The notes beneath the pieces are model-generated. The model was not told the DNA's origin and did no database searches. It was given only the letters and a program-made list of their open reading frames with translations. Shown piece by piece: positions 1 through 5,457 of a DNA stretch of 8,689 bases. A program made the translations under genes and the position numbers. The first letter of the stretch is position 1. Every line of letters starts with the position of its first letter. Source of the stretch: Candidatus Galligastranaerophilus gallistercoris (lineage in GTDB: Bacteria > Cyanobacteriota > Vampirovibrionia > Gastranaerophilales > Gastranaerophilaceae); NCBI GenBank assembly GCA_018710795.1, contig DVJH01000112.1, forward strand, positions 1 to 8,689. The letters run 5' to 3'.

Positions 1-273
1 AGCGGAAACAAAAAAGGGACCTATGAAAAGCTTTTTTTCTTTAATTAAATTTTTTATTAAATTCTTTTTTTCTGGCGCAAATTCAAGATAATTTAAAAGT
101 GCATAAATCTGCCCGTCAAAATAAAAAGAAAGACGATTATTTTTCCTCAGCTCATCCAAAATGCCGTTTACCGTTTCATAGAGCCTTACATTAAAAGCAT
201 CAAAAGTTTTATACCATTCGGCGTCCCAGTGTGTGTGCAGATAGGCGATTACGGGTTTTTTATTATTTTTCAA
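1..273 (-). CDS. GH38 family alpha-mannosidase, N-terminal part (cut by left window edge)
   Basis: The 91 codons visible encode the start of a glycoside hydrolase family 38 catalytic domain, which removes alpha-linked mannose from glycans using a bound zinc ion. Near residue 13 there is a His-Thr-His-Trp-Asp segment followed by Glu-Trp-Tyr. In this family the His and Asp of the His-Trp-Asp core bind zinc. Further on come Phe-Asp-Gly-Gln (from about residue 52) and Ile-Gly-Pro-Phe-Phe-Val-Ser (near residue 84), both typical of the GH38 N-terminal beta/alpha barrel. No ATG lies between the in-frame TGA upstream and the HTHWD motif. I therefore take the TTG at 273-271, which follows a GAGGGGAG ribosome binding site. 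Family members are normally several hundred to about a thousand residues long, so most of the gene lies to the left. No signal peptide is seen, so the enzyme is probably cytoplasmic. The natural substrate cannot be read from this fragment. The family call is firm; the exact start is less so. Confidence 0.86.
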   Translation of the reverse strand, partial: MKNNKKPVIAYLHTHWDAEWYKTFDAFNVRLYETVNGILDELRKNNRLSFYFDGQIYALLNYLEFAPEKKNLIKNLIKEKKLFIGPFFVSA

Positions 274-276
274 CAG

Positions 277-284
277 CTCCCCTC
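277..284 (-). promoter_or_regulatory. Ribosome binding site for the GH38 gene (supports a TTG start)
   Basis: Read on the minus strand, GAGGGGAG lies three bases before the TTG at 273. It is the only strong Shine-Dalgarno-like run near this gene, and it sits just after the in-frame stop, so it limits how far upstream the gene can begin. Confidence 0.6.
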
Positions 285-305
285 ACAAAATAATCCGTTT
301 AGCTT

Positions 306-314
306 ATTTTAGCA
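306..314 (-). promoter_or_regulatory. Extended -10 promoter of the GH38 gene
   Basis: On the minus strand the sequence reads TATGCTAAAAT, that is TGC followed by the -10 hexamer TAAAAT. Transcription would start near 299 and give a leader of about 26 bases that includes the GAGGGGAG site. No convincing -35 is seen, which is usual for extended -10 promoters. The same TATGCTAAAAT word lies just before the cytidylyltransferase gene at 6607. Confidence 0.5.
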
Positions 315-364
315 TATTTAAAAAGGACAATCCATTCTTTAGATGAGTTATCAAAATTTGAAAT

Positions 365-373
365 TGGTATACT
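365..373 (+). promoter_or_regulatory. Extended -10 promoter of the small basic protein gene
   Basis: TGGTATACT is a TGn extension plus a TATACT hexamer, five of six bases matching the consensus. Transcription would begin near 380. That lies after the ATG at 343 but before the Shine-Dalgarno-like AGGA at 403-406, so it favours translation from 415 and not from 343. Confidence 0.4.
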
Positions 374-414
374 TTTTTTATGAAGATTTGATTTCCCCGC
401 ATAGGATAAGAAAA

Positions 415-675
415 ATGGTTATGACTAAAAAAATTTTAAAAAGTATCGAGCTTGAAATTGAAAAGTGCAAAAAACAGTTAAGGGAATTAGAACCTTTAAT
501 ATATAAAAATGCAGGTGTTGCGGAAAGCTATAACAGGCTTCTTGTTAAAAAAGCAATTCTTGTCGATAAATATAAAAAAGCACTTTTTAAAAAACCCGTT
601 GTTTCAAAGATTGCGAGCTTTTTCAAATTTAAAAAAGAGCCCAAATTAATTTGCGATTATTTTCCTAACGCATAA
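415..675 (+). CDS. Small basic helical protein, function unknown
   Basis: I do not recognise this 86-residue protein. It is rich in Lys, Leu and Glu. A charged helical stretch that could form a short coiled coil runs from about residue 5 to 55. A more basic segment with repeated Phe-Lys follows, and the protein ends in Asp-Tyr-Phe-Pro-Asn-Ala. No signal peptide or membrane segment is apparent, and the charge pattern would suit binding to nucleic acid, ribosomes or membrane surfaces, but that is only a guess. The frame is also open from an ATG at 343. I prefer 415 because AGGATAAG lies 8 bases before it, while 343 has no ribosome binding site at usable distance and an extended -10 lies between the two. 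ATG 421 is a third option. It is a single-gene unit closed by the hairpin at 704-740. Confidence 0.6.
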   Translation: MVMTKKILKSIELEIEKCKKQLRELEPLIYKNAGVAESYNRLLVKKAILVDKYKKALFKKPVVSKIASFFKFKKEPKLICDYFPNA

Positions 676-703
676 AAATTTTTGACGGCAAAAAAATCTT
701 TTC

Positions 704-740
704 AGGGAACTTATGCTAAGTGTAGTTAAGTTCCCTTTTT
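704..740 (+). terminator. Rho-independent terminator overlapping the leader of the next gene
   Basis: A perfect 10-base stem (AGGGAACTTA at 704-713 with its complement at 727-736) encloses a 13-base loop and is followed by a T run ending at 740. It closes the transcript of the small protein gene. The T run ends only three bases before the ATG at 744, so the same DNA forms the upstream region of the next gene, and the loop holds a -10-like TATGCT. Confidence 0.8.
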
Positions 741-743
741 ATT

Positions 744-1604
744 ATGAAAATCAGTTTTAATCCTCAGATAAATTACAATAATTTTAATTATTATCGGGTA
801 AATAAAACCAAAAATCTTCCTTATGATTCTTTTGAATTGAGTTTTAAAGGCTCCAAAACAAAAAAGAACGGCAAGGTTCCTTTTGACGGGAGCGACGATT
901 ATTCTTTATATAAGTTAACGCCAAAAACGCTTAAAAATTACAGGTTTTCAAAAATCCCCGCCGAAACAAAAAGGGCTGCGCATGATTCAATGCAGGCGGC
1001 AAGAATTGTTAAGGGCAAACTTGATAAGAAATACGGAAAAGACAATTACGTTTTTGTTTCAATCGGAACAAGCCCCGCAGGTGTTGCAAAAACAATAGAA
1101 TATATGGGCGGAGATGTCAGATACGTTCCGATTTCAAGCTTAAGGGATGTTCAATTCTCATACAGGGAATTGCCCGAATATCAGGATTATGAAAACTATT
1201 CAAAATTTTTGGATTCAATCGGATTGGATAGAAATGACGTTATAAAAAGCGGCAAAAAGCACGTTTTTTGCGATTATACATGTTCAGGGATTACCCTTAA
1301 TGCCGTTCAATATTATGCGCAAAGAAGGGGTATTCCGGATGAATATACGGATTTTAGAAGCCTCAACGGAATGCTTGCCGATTATGCGCTTTCAAACCCC
1401 GAAAAAACGGGCGATATCTTAAGATATAACAAATATTACCTTGAAGATTCAAATATCGGAAAGTATACGGGCATTCCCCATCTTCATTGCATGCTTGTAA
1501 ATAATATTGATGAAGTGCTTAAAACACCGCAAGGAAAAACCTCAAAAGATTTTGACTTTGCGCTTTTATATTATCTTGATAAAAAAGGATTATTAAAAAA
1601 GTAA
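744..1604 (+). CDS. Phosphoribosyltransferase-like protein with lineage-type N-terminal tag
   Basis: This protein has 286 residues. The first 36 form a poorly ordered Asn/Tyr-rich leader that starts Ile-Ser-Phe-Asn-Pro-Gln and ends with Ser-Phe-Lys-Gly (33-36). From about residue 75 it looks like a Rossmann-type alpha/beta domain. There is a beta strand with a Ser-Ile-Gly-Thr-Ser-Pro-Ala-Gly loop at 106-113. A second strand runs into Cys-Asp-Tyr-Thr-Cys-Ser-Gly-Ile-Thr at 176-184. The second motif resembles the PRPP-binding loop of type I phosphoribosyltransferases (Asp, then Thr/Ser-Gly-x-Thr), and the first resembles their pyrophosphate loop. The usual acidic pair is reduced to a single Asp177, so PRPP binding is not assured. 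I cannot name a substrate. No hydrophobic signal peptide is seen. There is no Shine-Dalgarno site, because the start lies directly behind the terminator hairpin. Gene prediction is firm; the fold is a motif-based inference. Confidence 0.78.
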   Translation: MKISFNPQINYNNFNYYRVNKTKNLPYDSFELSFKGSKTKKNGKVPFDGSDDYSLYKLTPKTLKNYRFSKIPAETKRAAHDSMQAARIVKGKLDKKYGKDNYVFVSIGTSPAGVAKTIEYMGGDVRYVPISSLRDVQFSYRELPEYQDYENYSKFLDSIGLDRNDVIKSGKKHVFCDYTCSGITLNAVQYYAQRRGIPDEYTDFRSLNGMLADYALSNPEKTGDILRYNKYYLEDSNIGKYTGIPHLHCMLVNNIDEVLKTPQGKTSKDFDFALLYYLDKKGLLKK

Positions 1605-1608
1605 CAAA

Positions 1609-1638
1609 TTGGCAAGAAAAAATTTTATGTGTTAATAT
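1609..1638 (+). promoter_or_regulatory. Promoter of the DEDDh exonuclease gene
   Basis: TTGGCA (1609-1614) and TAATAT (1633-1638) are separated by 18 bases, and a TG one base before the -10 makes it an extended element. Transcription would start near 1645 and give a leader of about 26 bases without a Shine-Dalgarno sequence. The -35 begins just after the stop codon of the preceding gene, so the two genes are probably separate units. Confidence 0.55.
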
Positions 1639-1670
1639 AATTTTGAATTGTAAATAAAGTAATATTTGAT

Positions 1671-2603
1671 ATGCCGAGAAAAAAAGAAGTTGAAATAGTT
1701 CTGGATGTTGAAACCACGGGGCTTGATTATACAAAAGAAAAGATAATCGAGTTTGCCGGCGTCAGGCTTGAAAACGGCAAAATAACCGATACTTTTCAGA
1801 CTCTTGTTAATCCGAATCAAAAAATCAGAAAATCTTCAATGGCAATTCACGGCATAACGGATGAAATGTTAAAAGATGCCCCCAATGAAGAAGAAATTTT
1901 CCCCAAAATTTTTGAATTTATCGGCGATAATCCGATTGTTGCACATAATGCAATTTTTGATTACAGCTTTTTAAACAGAACCAAAAAACGTTTGTTTAAC
2001 GAAAACTTTGATAACAGATATATTGATACGCAGTTTATGTTTAAAGAAGTGTACCCTCATCTTGAATCATGCGGGCTTGATTGTTTAATGGATATTTTTA
2101 AAGTTAAATATTCCACCCGCCACAGAGCAATGGCGGATGCCGAGGGACTTGCAAAAGCGTATCCCAAACTGAAAAAAATGTATTTTGAAAAATATGACTG
2201 GCAATTAAGCCAAATAAACAATGTAGAATATCTGTTTGAAAGATTTTTAAGGCTTCAATCCACAATTTCGATTTTGCAATCCGAAATTCAGGATTTAAAA
2301 TCAATCTTCAGAATTTATTTTGAAAAAGGCGGCGCTCCCATTACCGCAAATTCGGGCGAAACCATGGCATATAACACCAAAAAAACTTTCGCATACGATT
2401 TTGAACAGGTAAAAGACGCACTTAATGAAATCGGAGTTTTGGAAAAAGCCGTCAGATTGAATAATGTATTTATCGATAAACTCGTTTTATCTTCAACGGT
2501 AAATGACGAAATTAAAGACAGAATAAAATCCGCAAGATGCGAAATTTCGGAAAACAAAGTCTTTAACGTGATTAAACCCGACAAACAATCAAAACACGAA
2601 TAA
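1671..2603 (+). CDS. DnaQ-like DEDDh 3'-5' exonuclease with C-terminal extension
   Basis: Residues 7 to about 165 form a DnaQ-type exonuclease domain, which hydrolyses DNA or RNA from the 3' end with two metal ions. All five catalytic residues are in place: Asp12 and Glu14 in Leu-Asp-Val-Glu-Thr-Thr-Gly, Asp97 in the motif beginning Ala-His-Asn (91-97), and His151 and Asp156 in His-Arg-Ala-Met-Ala-Asp. Ile-His-Gly-Ile-Thr-Asp (59-64) is also typical of the family. Such domains occur as the proofreading epsilon subunit of DNA polymerase III and in various stand-alone nucleases. Residues 165-310 do not match anything I know. They hold a helical stretch (about 175-220) and a charged C-terminal part, and the length exceeds a plain epsilon subunit of about 240 residues. 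So I do not assign the symbol dnaQ. No Shine-Dalgarno is visible before the ATG, and no alternative start exists nearby. It appears to be transcribed alone. Confidence 0.9.
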   Translation: MPRKKEVEIVLDVETTGLDYTKEKIIEFAGVRLENGKITDTFQTLVNPNQKIRKSSMAIHGITDEMLKDAPNEEEIFPKIFEFIGDNPIVAHNAIFDYSFLNRTKKRLFNENFDNRYIDTQFMFKEVYPHLESCGLDCLMDIFKVKYSTRHRAMADAEGLAKAYPKLKKMYFEKYDWQLSQINNVEYLFERFLRLQSTISILQSEIQDLKSIFRIYFEKGGAPITANSGETMAYNTKKTFAYDFEQVKDALNEIGVLEKAVRLNNVFIDKLVLSSTVNDEIKDRIKSARCEISENKVFNVIKPDKQSKHE

Positions 2604-2721
2604 GAAGATTTTTATACTGCTTTATTTTTTACCCACTCGGGCTATTGTTAGCCTTATATTTATGCGGTTATATATAATTAAATCTTTTTCATACTTCCAG
2701 CTATTCTTAATTCCAGACAGT

Positions 2722-2749
2722 GGACTCAAATTATTGGGTCCTTTTTTTT
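2722..2749 (+). terminator. Rho-independent terminator downstream of the exonuclease gene
   Basis: A six-base stem with one G-T pair (GGACTC at 2722-2727, GGGTCC at 2736-2741) and an 8-base loop is followed by eight T. It lies 118 bases after the exonuclease stop. It could end either that transcript or a short separate RNA from the intergenic space. A small alternative hairpin (TCCA/TGGA around 2712-2724) shares bases with its left arm. Confidence 0.65.
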
Positions 2750-2776
2750 AAATATTAATATATCGTAAAAATTATA

Positions 2777-2804
2777 TTGAAATAAAAAATTTTTTATTTA
2801 TAAT
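2777..2804 (+). promoter_or_regulatory. Promoter of the acidic protein gene
   Basis: TTGAAA (2777-2782) and a perfect TATAAT (2799-2804) stand 16 bases apart, just behind the terminator at 2722-2749. Transcription would begin near 2811, leaving a leader of about 30 bases that carries the weak ribosome binding site AAGGGA (2827-2832), nine bases before the ATG. This is the best sigma-70-type promoter in the window. Confidence 0.75.
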
Positions 2805-2841
2805 TAAACTTAACACAATAAACAACAAGGGAAATAAAACA

Positions 2842-3567
2842 ATGTCAGGCAACGAATTACCCTCAAATATGGGCAAAAAAATTGCAGACGCACTGAAAAA
2901 ACAAAGCAAGACTGCAGTTAAAGAAAATACCGCTGATGTTGTTGAAGAAACAAAAAAAGTTTCAGATGATACTTTTGAAGAAGAAATTTCCCGACTGCAC
3001 AATGACACGACAGAGACCGACATTGATACCGAAGCGGAAAGTTTCGTTAAAGAGCCCGATTTTTCGGTTGCTCCGGAACTTGATGAAGAAGAAAAAGAAA
3101 GTGCATATGATGATTTAGACATGTATGACACGCCTTCTCTTGAAGTTGAACAGGAAAGCGAAGATTACGCTCCGATTTTCAAAATGGAATCCGGTGAAAT
3201 TAGCGATAATCCCGATTTCAAGCTCAATATTGATACGGAAGATGATACTGAAGAGTTTGAAATGCCCAACAATATAAATGTGTTGAAAAGGCTTATTGCA
3301 CAGCTTCCGACCGGCGTTTCAAAACAAACCGGAGCACAAATCATCCGTCAAACAATCGAAGCTTTGGGTATTCCGATGAAAAGCGTTTTGCAGGACGCTC
3401 AAAGAGTCAAAGAATGCTTGAACAGCTCAATTAAGGATTGCAGCTATACCATTCAGGAGTATAAAAGCAATATAAGAAACCTTGAAAAACAAAGTTTAAG
3501 CTATCAAAGGCAGCTTGCAAAACTTAATGACATAATCGGACTTTTCGTGTATACTGATAAAAAATAA
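2842..3567 (+). CDS. Acidic protein with disordered N-terminal half and conserved-looking helical C-terminal domain, function unknown
   Basis: I do not recognise this 241-residue protein. After a short basic start (Lys-rich, residues 12-27), residues 28 to about 140 are dominated by Glu, Asp, Ser and Thr with almost no hydrophobic core, so this part is probably unstructured and strongly negative. From residue 141 the sequence changes to a compact helical domain that includes Leu-Pro-Thr-Gly-Val-Ser (155-160) and a Thr-Gly-Ala-Gln-Ile-Ile-Arg stretch. It ends in a helix of about 45 residues with heptad character that could form a coiled coil. An acidic tail on a helical domain suggests a scaffold or regulatory adaptor, but no function can be claimed. 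No signal peptide or membrane segment is seen. It has its own strong promoter, so it may be well expressed. The tRNA-Glu gene begins 12 bases after its stop codon, and the tRNA promoter lies inside its last codons. Confidence 0.85.
   Translation: MSGNELPSNMGKKIADALKKQSKTAVKENTADVVEETKKVSDDTFEEEISRLHNDTTETDIDTEAESFVKEPDFSVAPELDEEEKESAYDDLDMYDTPSLEVEQESEDYAPIFKMESGEISDNPDFKLNIDTEDDTEEFEMPNNINVLKRLIAQLPTGVSKQTGAQIIRQTIEALGIPMKSVLQDAQRVKECLNSSIKDCSYTIQEYKSNIRNLEKQSLSYQRQLAKLNDIIGLFVYTDKK
3527..3555 (+). promoter_or_regulatory. tRNA-Glu promoter inside the 3' end of the preceding gene
   Basis: ATGACA (3527-3532) and TATACT (3550-3555), each matching five of six consensus bases, are exactly 17 bases apart. 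Transcription would start near 3562, about 18 bases before the mature tRNA. Both elements lie within coding sequence of the acidic protein gene. Confidence 0.6.
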
Positions 3568-3579
3568 ATAAAATCCAAT

Positions 3580-3655
3580 GCCCCCATCGTCTAGAGGCCT
3601 AGGACAACACCCTTTCACGGTGTAGACAGCGATTCGAATTCGCTTGGGGGTACCA
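3580..3655 (+). tRNA. tRNA-Glu (anticodon TTC), CCA encoded
   Basis: This 76-base gene folds into a complete cloverleaf. The acceptor stem GCCCCCA pairs with TGGGGGT, with a G-T first pair. The D arm runs GTCTAGAGGCCTAGGAC, the anticodon loop is CTTTCAC with anticodon TTC, and the T arm has a five-base stem AGCGA/TCGCT around TTCGAAT. The discriminator base is A at 3652 and CCA follows in the DNA. The D arm and anticodon arm closely follow other bacterial tRNA-Glu genes. This tRNA reads GAA and GAG codons, and in bacteria charged tRNA-Glu can also feed tetrapyrrole synthesis through glutamyl-tRNA reductase. It is followed at once by its own terminator and has a promoter 25 bases upstream. Confidence 0.97.
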
Positions 3656-3660
3656 TTAAT

Positions 3661-3685
3661 AAGAGCCTAAAATAGGCTCTTTTTT
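3661..3685 (+). terminator. Terminator behind tRNA-Glu, between convergent genes
   Basis: AAGAGCCTA (3661-3669) and TAGGCTCTT (3673-3681) form a perfect nine-base stem with a three-base loop, followed by further T to 3685. It ends the tRNA transcript six bases after the CCA. It also sits immediately beyond the stop of the minus-strand gene at 3687, so it may act on that transcript too, although the T run on that side is poor. Confidence 0.85.
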
Positions 3686-3686
3686 A

Positions 3687-4514
3687 TTAATCAAATTTTA
3701 TATCTCTCAGTTTGCCCAGACAAAAATCAAGCCTCAAACCGAAAAGATAAACACAAAGTCTGAAGATTGTATTTAATTTTAAAAACAGATTGATTCTCAA
3801 GCCTCTTTTAATTCTTTTAACTCTTAAAATCAAGCTGAGCCGTTCTTTAAGCGGCATTTTGTATCGTATGTGTTTTTTTAAAAAATTTGTAATTAACGTT
3901 TTATTCAAGGCAAAATTCAAATCGTTATCCGAAGCTTTGGAATAATCAAAACAGACTTTTTTAATATGTTCATTCAGATGTATAATTTTTGGATTTTTTT
4001 CGTTTATATCGTTATAGAGGTATAAAATATCAATTTCTTTATCTTTAAATTTATTTTTTAATATTTGATATCCTTCGAGTATTTCTTCATTTGTGTCAAT
4101 TGCATTGTCGTTCGGGTTAATTATATAAAACAGGAGAATTTTTTTTGCTTTTTTTATTGAATTATACAGTCTGTTAATTCTTCTTTGATATTTTTTTGAA
4201 ACACTTTCATAGCTTTCCTGCCAATCTTTATTAACGGGAAAATCGTGTTTGAACGTTATATCGGTTTTTTTGTTATGAAAAATATTTCTCGGTTCAAAAT
4301 CCAGTCTTGTATCCGTAAGCTCTAAATCTTCGATATTCAGCCAGTCTTTAAAATTGTTTTCAATTGTTTTAATTCTGTTTAAAAAGCTTGACCCGAAAAG
4401 CCAATCAAAAGGAAGGGAATATACCTGAAAATTACACTTTCTTAAAAAATAACTTCCGGAACATGCCAAACCGAGGCTGAATATAAAATCGTATTCTTTT
4501 TTATCTTTGTGCAT
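3687..4514 (-). CDS. DUF1796 family putative papain-like cysteine peptidase
   Basis: This 275-residue protein carries the marks of the DUF1796 family (Pfam PF08795), described as putative papain-like cysteine peptidases. The N-terminal block reads Phe-Ser-Leu-Gly-Leu-Ala-Cys with the candidate nucleophile Cys18. It is followed by a Leu-Arg-Lys segment and by Leu-Pro-Phe-Asp-Trp (34-38). His90 in Phe-Lys-His-Asp-Phe-Pro is the likely general base, and a Lys-Tyr-Gln-Arg-Arg-Ile stretch follows as in the family. The last 60 residues are basic and hydrophobic (many Leu, Phe, Arg, Lys), which would allow loose membrane contact. There is no signal peptide. As I recall, members often sit in surface-polysaccharide clusters beside glycosyltransferases, and here a GT11 gene lies just across a divergent promoter region. 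The true reaction is unknown, and peptidase activity is only predicted. The ribosome binding site is weak. Confidence 0.82.
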   Translation of the reverse strand: MHKDKKEYDFIFSLGLACSGSYFLRKCNFQVYSLPFDWLFGSSFLNRIKTIENNFKDWLNIEDLELTDTRLDFEPRNIFHNKKTDITFKHDFPVNKDWQESYESVSKKYQRRINRLYNSIKKAKKILLFYIINPNDNAIDTNEEILEGYQILKNKFKDKEIDILYLYNDINEKNPKIIHLNEHIKKVCFDYSKASDNDLNFALNKTLITNFLKKHIRYKMPLKERLSLILRVKRIKRGLRINLFLKLNTIFRLCVYLFGLRLDFCLGKLRDIKFD

Positions 4515-4599
4515 CTTTAATTTCCGAATAAGACAATTATTAAATATAACTTTAATTTTAATATAAAAATTAAGAACGAATTAATATTATTAAAAATGT

Positions 4600-4625
4600 A
4601 CTTAATATTTTCTTGAAAATTAAGT
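4600..4625. promoter_or_regulatory. Imperfect palindrome in the divergent promoter region, possible operator
   Basis: ACTTA and ATTTTC on the left pair with GAAAAT and TAAGT on the right, with two unpaired bases, around a short centre. It lies in the 167-base space between the DUF1796 gene and the XRE-type regulator, where an autoregulator would be expected to bind. The region is so AT-rich that chance palindromes are likely, and no firm promoter could be picked out beside it; TATATA/TATAAC at 4647-4654 is the best -10 for the regulator. Confidence 0.22.
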
Positions 4626-4681
4626 TAGAGTTTATTCATTTTTCCATATATAACAATTAAATTTTTAATTGGGAGAGGTTT

Positions 4682-4996
4682 ATGGATAAAAAAACTCTTT
4701 TGGGCGGCAGACTGAGAGAATTAAGAAAAAGAAAAAATATTACTCAGGAACACCTGGCGGAATTAATAGGAGTTGAGCCCGCAACAATAAGCAACATAGA
4801 AAACGGCAAAAATTATCCTTCAATGCAAAACCTTGAAAACATATTAAAAATTTTAGGGTATAATTTTATTGACGCTTTTGATTTTGAACATAAAAATTCT
4901 CCCGAGAATTTAATTAAAGAAATTAATGAAATTCTGCAGAAAAATCCTTCCAAAGTTGAAGAATTTTATAAAATTTTATCCGCACTTGTCAAATGA
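4682..4996 (+). CDS. XRE-family helix-turn-helix transcriptional regulator
   Basis: The 104-residue protein opens with a Cro/C1-type (HTH_3) DNA-binding domain, residues 9 to about 62. It has Leu-Arg-Glu-Leu-Arg-Lys, then Ile-Thr-Gln-Glu-His-Leu-Ala-Glu, and the recognition helix around Pro-Ala-Thr-Ile-Ser-Asn-Ile-Glu-Asn-Gly-Lys (33-43), all standard for the family. Residues 70-104 are helical and may serve for dimerisation; there is no ligand-binding or peptidase domain. The ribosome binding site GGGAGAGG (4671-4678) is the strongest in the window. The stop codon overlaps the start of the glycosyltransferase gene (ATGA at 4993-4996), so the two are almost surely co-transcribed and translationally coupled. 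This suggests that the regulator controls its own operon and perhaps the divergent DUF1796 gene, though the target is not shown by the sequence. Confidence 0.92.
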   Translation: MDKKTLLGGRLRELRKRKNITQEHLAELIGVEPATISNIENGKNYPSMQNLENILKILGYNFIDAFDFEHKNSPENLIKEINEILQKNPSKVEEFYKILSALVK

Positions 4997-5421
4997 GAAA
5001 AATGAAAAACATAAAAGATAAACTAATTTTTCTAAAATCAAAAATCAAATTTTTGGGGCTCAGTATCAGTATAAAATACAGAAATCCGGAATTAAAATCA
5101 GTTTGCGACGATGTTAATACCATAATGGAATTTAAGCCCGATTATGTGGTTAAATTGCAGGGCGGGCTCGGCAATCAAATGTTTCAATACGCTTTTTCAA
5201 AAGCGCTTAAGGGAAAAGTTTTGTTTGATTTGTCAGAATTTAATGTTTACAGATTAAGGCAATATGCTCTTGATAAATTTAATTTGAATATAAAAACGGT
5301 AAAAAATCATATAATGCAAAAATTTTTATTAAACCATGGCGTACTTGAACCGAAAGAAAGCATTTATGACGAACAAATTTTAAAATTGGAGCCGCCCGTT
5401 TATTATTCGGGGTATTTTTAA
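4993..5421 (+). CDS. GT11 glycosyltransferase, N-terminal fragment
   Basis: This 142-residue fragment has a basic, helical leader of about 50 residues, unusual for the family, in which the conserved motif normally lies near the start. The signature Leu-Gln-Gly-Gly-Leu-Gly-Asn-Gln-Met-Phe-Gln-Tyr follows at 55-66, part of the first Rossmann-like lobe. The fragment stops after Tyr-Tyr-Ser-Gly-Tyr-Phe. Translation would start by coupling to the upstream regulator, with which it shares ATGA. ATG 5002, three codons on, is also possible. Without the second half there is no complete nucleotide-sugar site, so the fragment alone should be inactive. Confidence 0.75.
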   Translation: MRKMKNIKDKLIFLKSKIKFLGLSISIKYRNPELKSVCDDVNTIMEFKPDYVVKLQGGLGNQMFQYAFSKALKGKVLFDLSEFNVYRLRQYALDKFNLNIKTVKNHIMQKFLLNHGVLEPKESIYDEQILKLEPPVYYSGYF

Positions 5422-5457
5422 TCGATAAAATATATTCAAAATTACAGAGAAGAATTA

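Noticed and set aside
343..414. Longer form of the small basic protein starting at ATG 343
   Set aside because: There is no ribosome binding site at usable distance, and an extended -10 (365-373) lies downstream of this ATG, while ATG 415 has AGGA eight bases upstream.
2662..2751. A 29-codon open frame running into the terminator T run
   Set aside because: It has no ribosome binding site, it includes the terminator stem and T run as codons, and its hydrophobic residues are what AT-rich noncoding DNA gives by chance.
2772..3131. A 119-codon minus-strand open frame rich in Ser and Val
   Set aside because: It is antisense to the acidic protein gene. Its Ser-rich low-complexity content mirrors the Glu/Asp codons of the real gene, and it runs through that gene's promoter.
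5419..5421. TAA read as glutamine (alternative genetic code) in the GT11 gene
   Set aside because: Nearly all other genes in the window end at TAA at the expected family length, so general reassignment is not credible.
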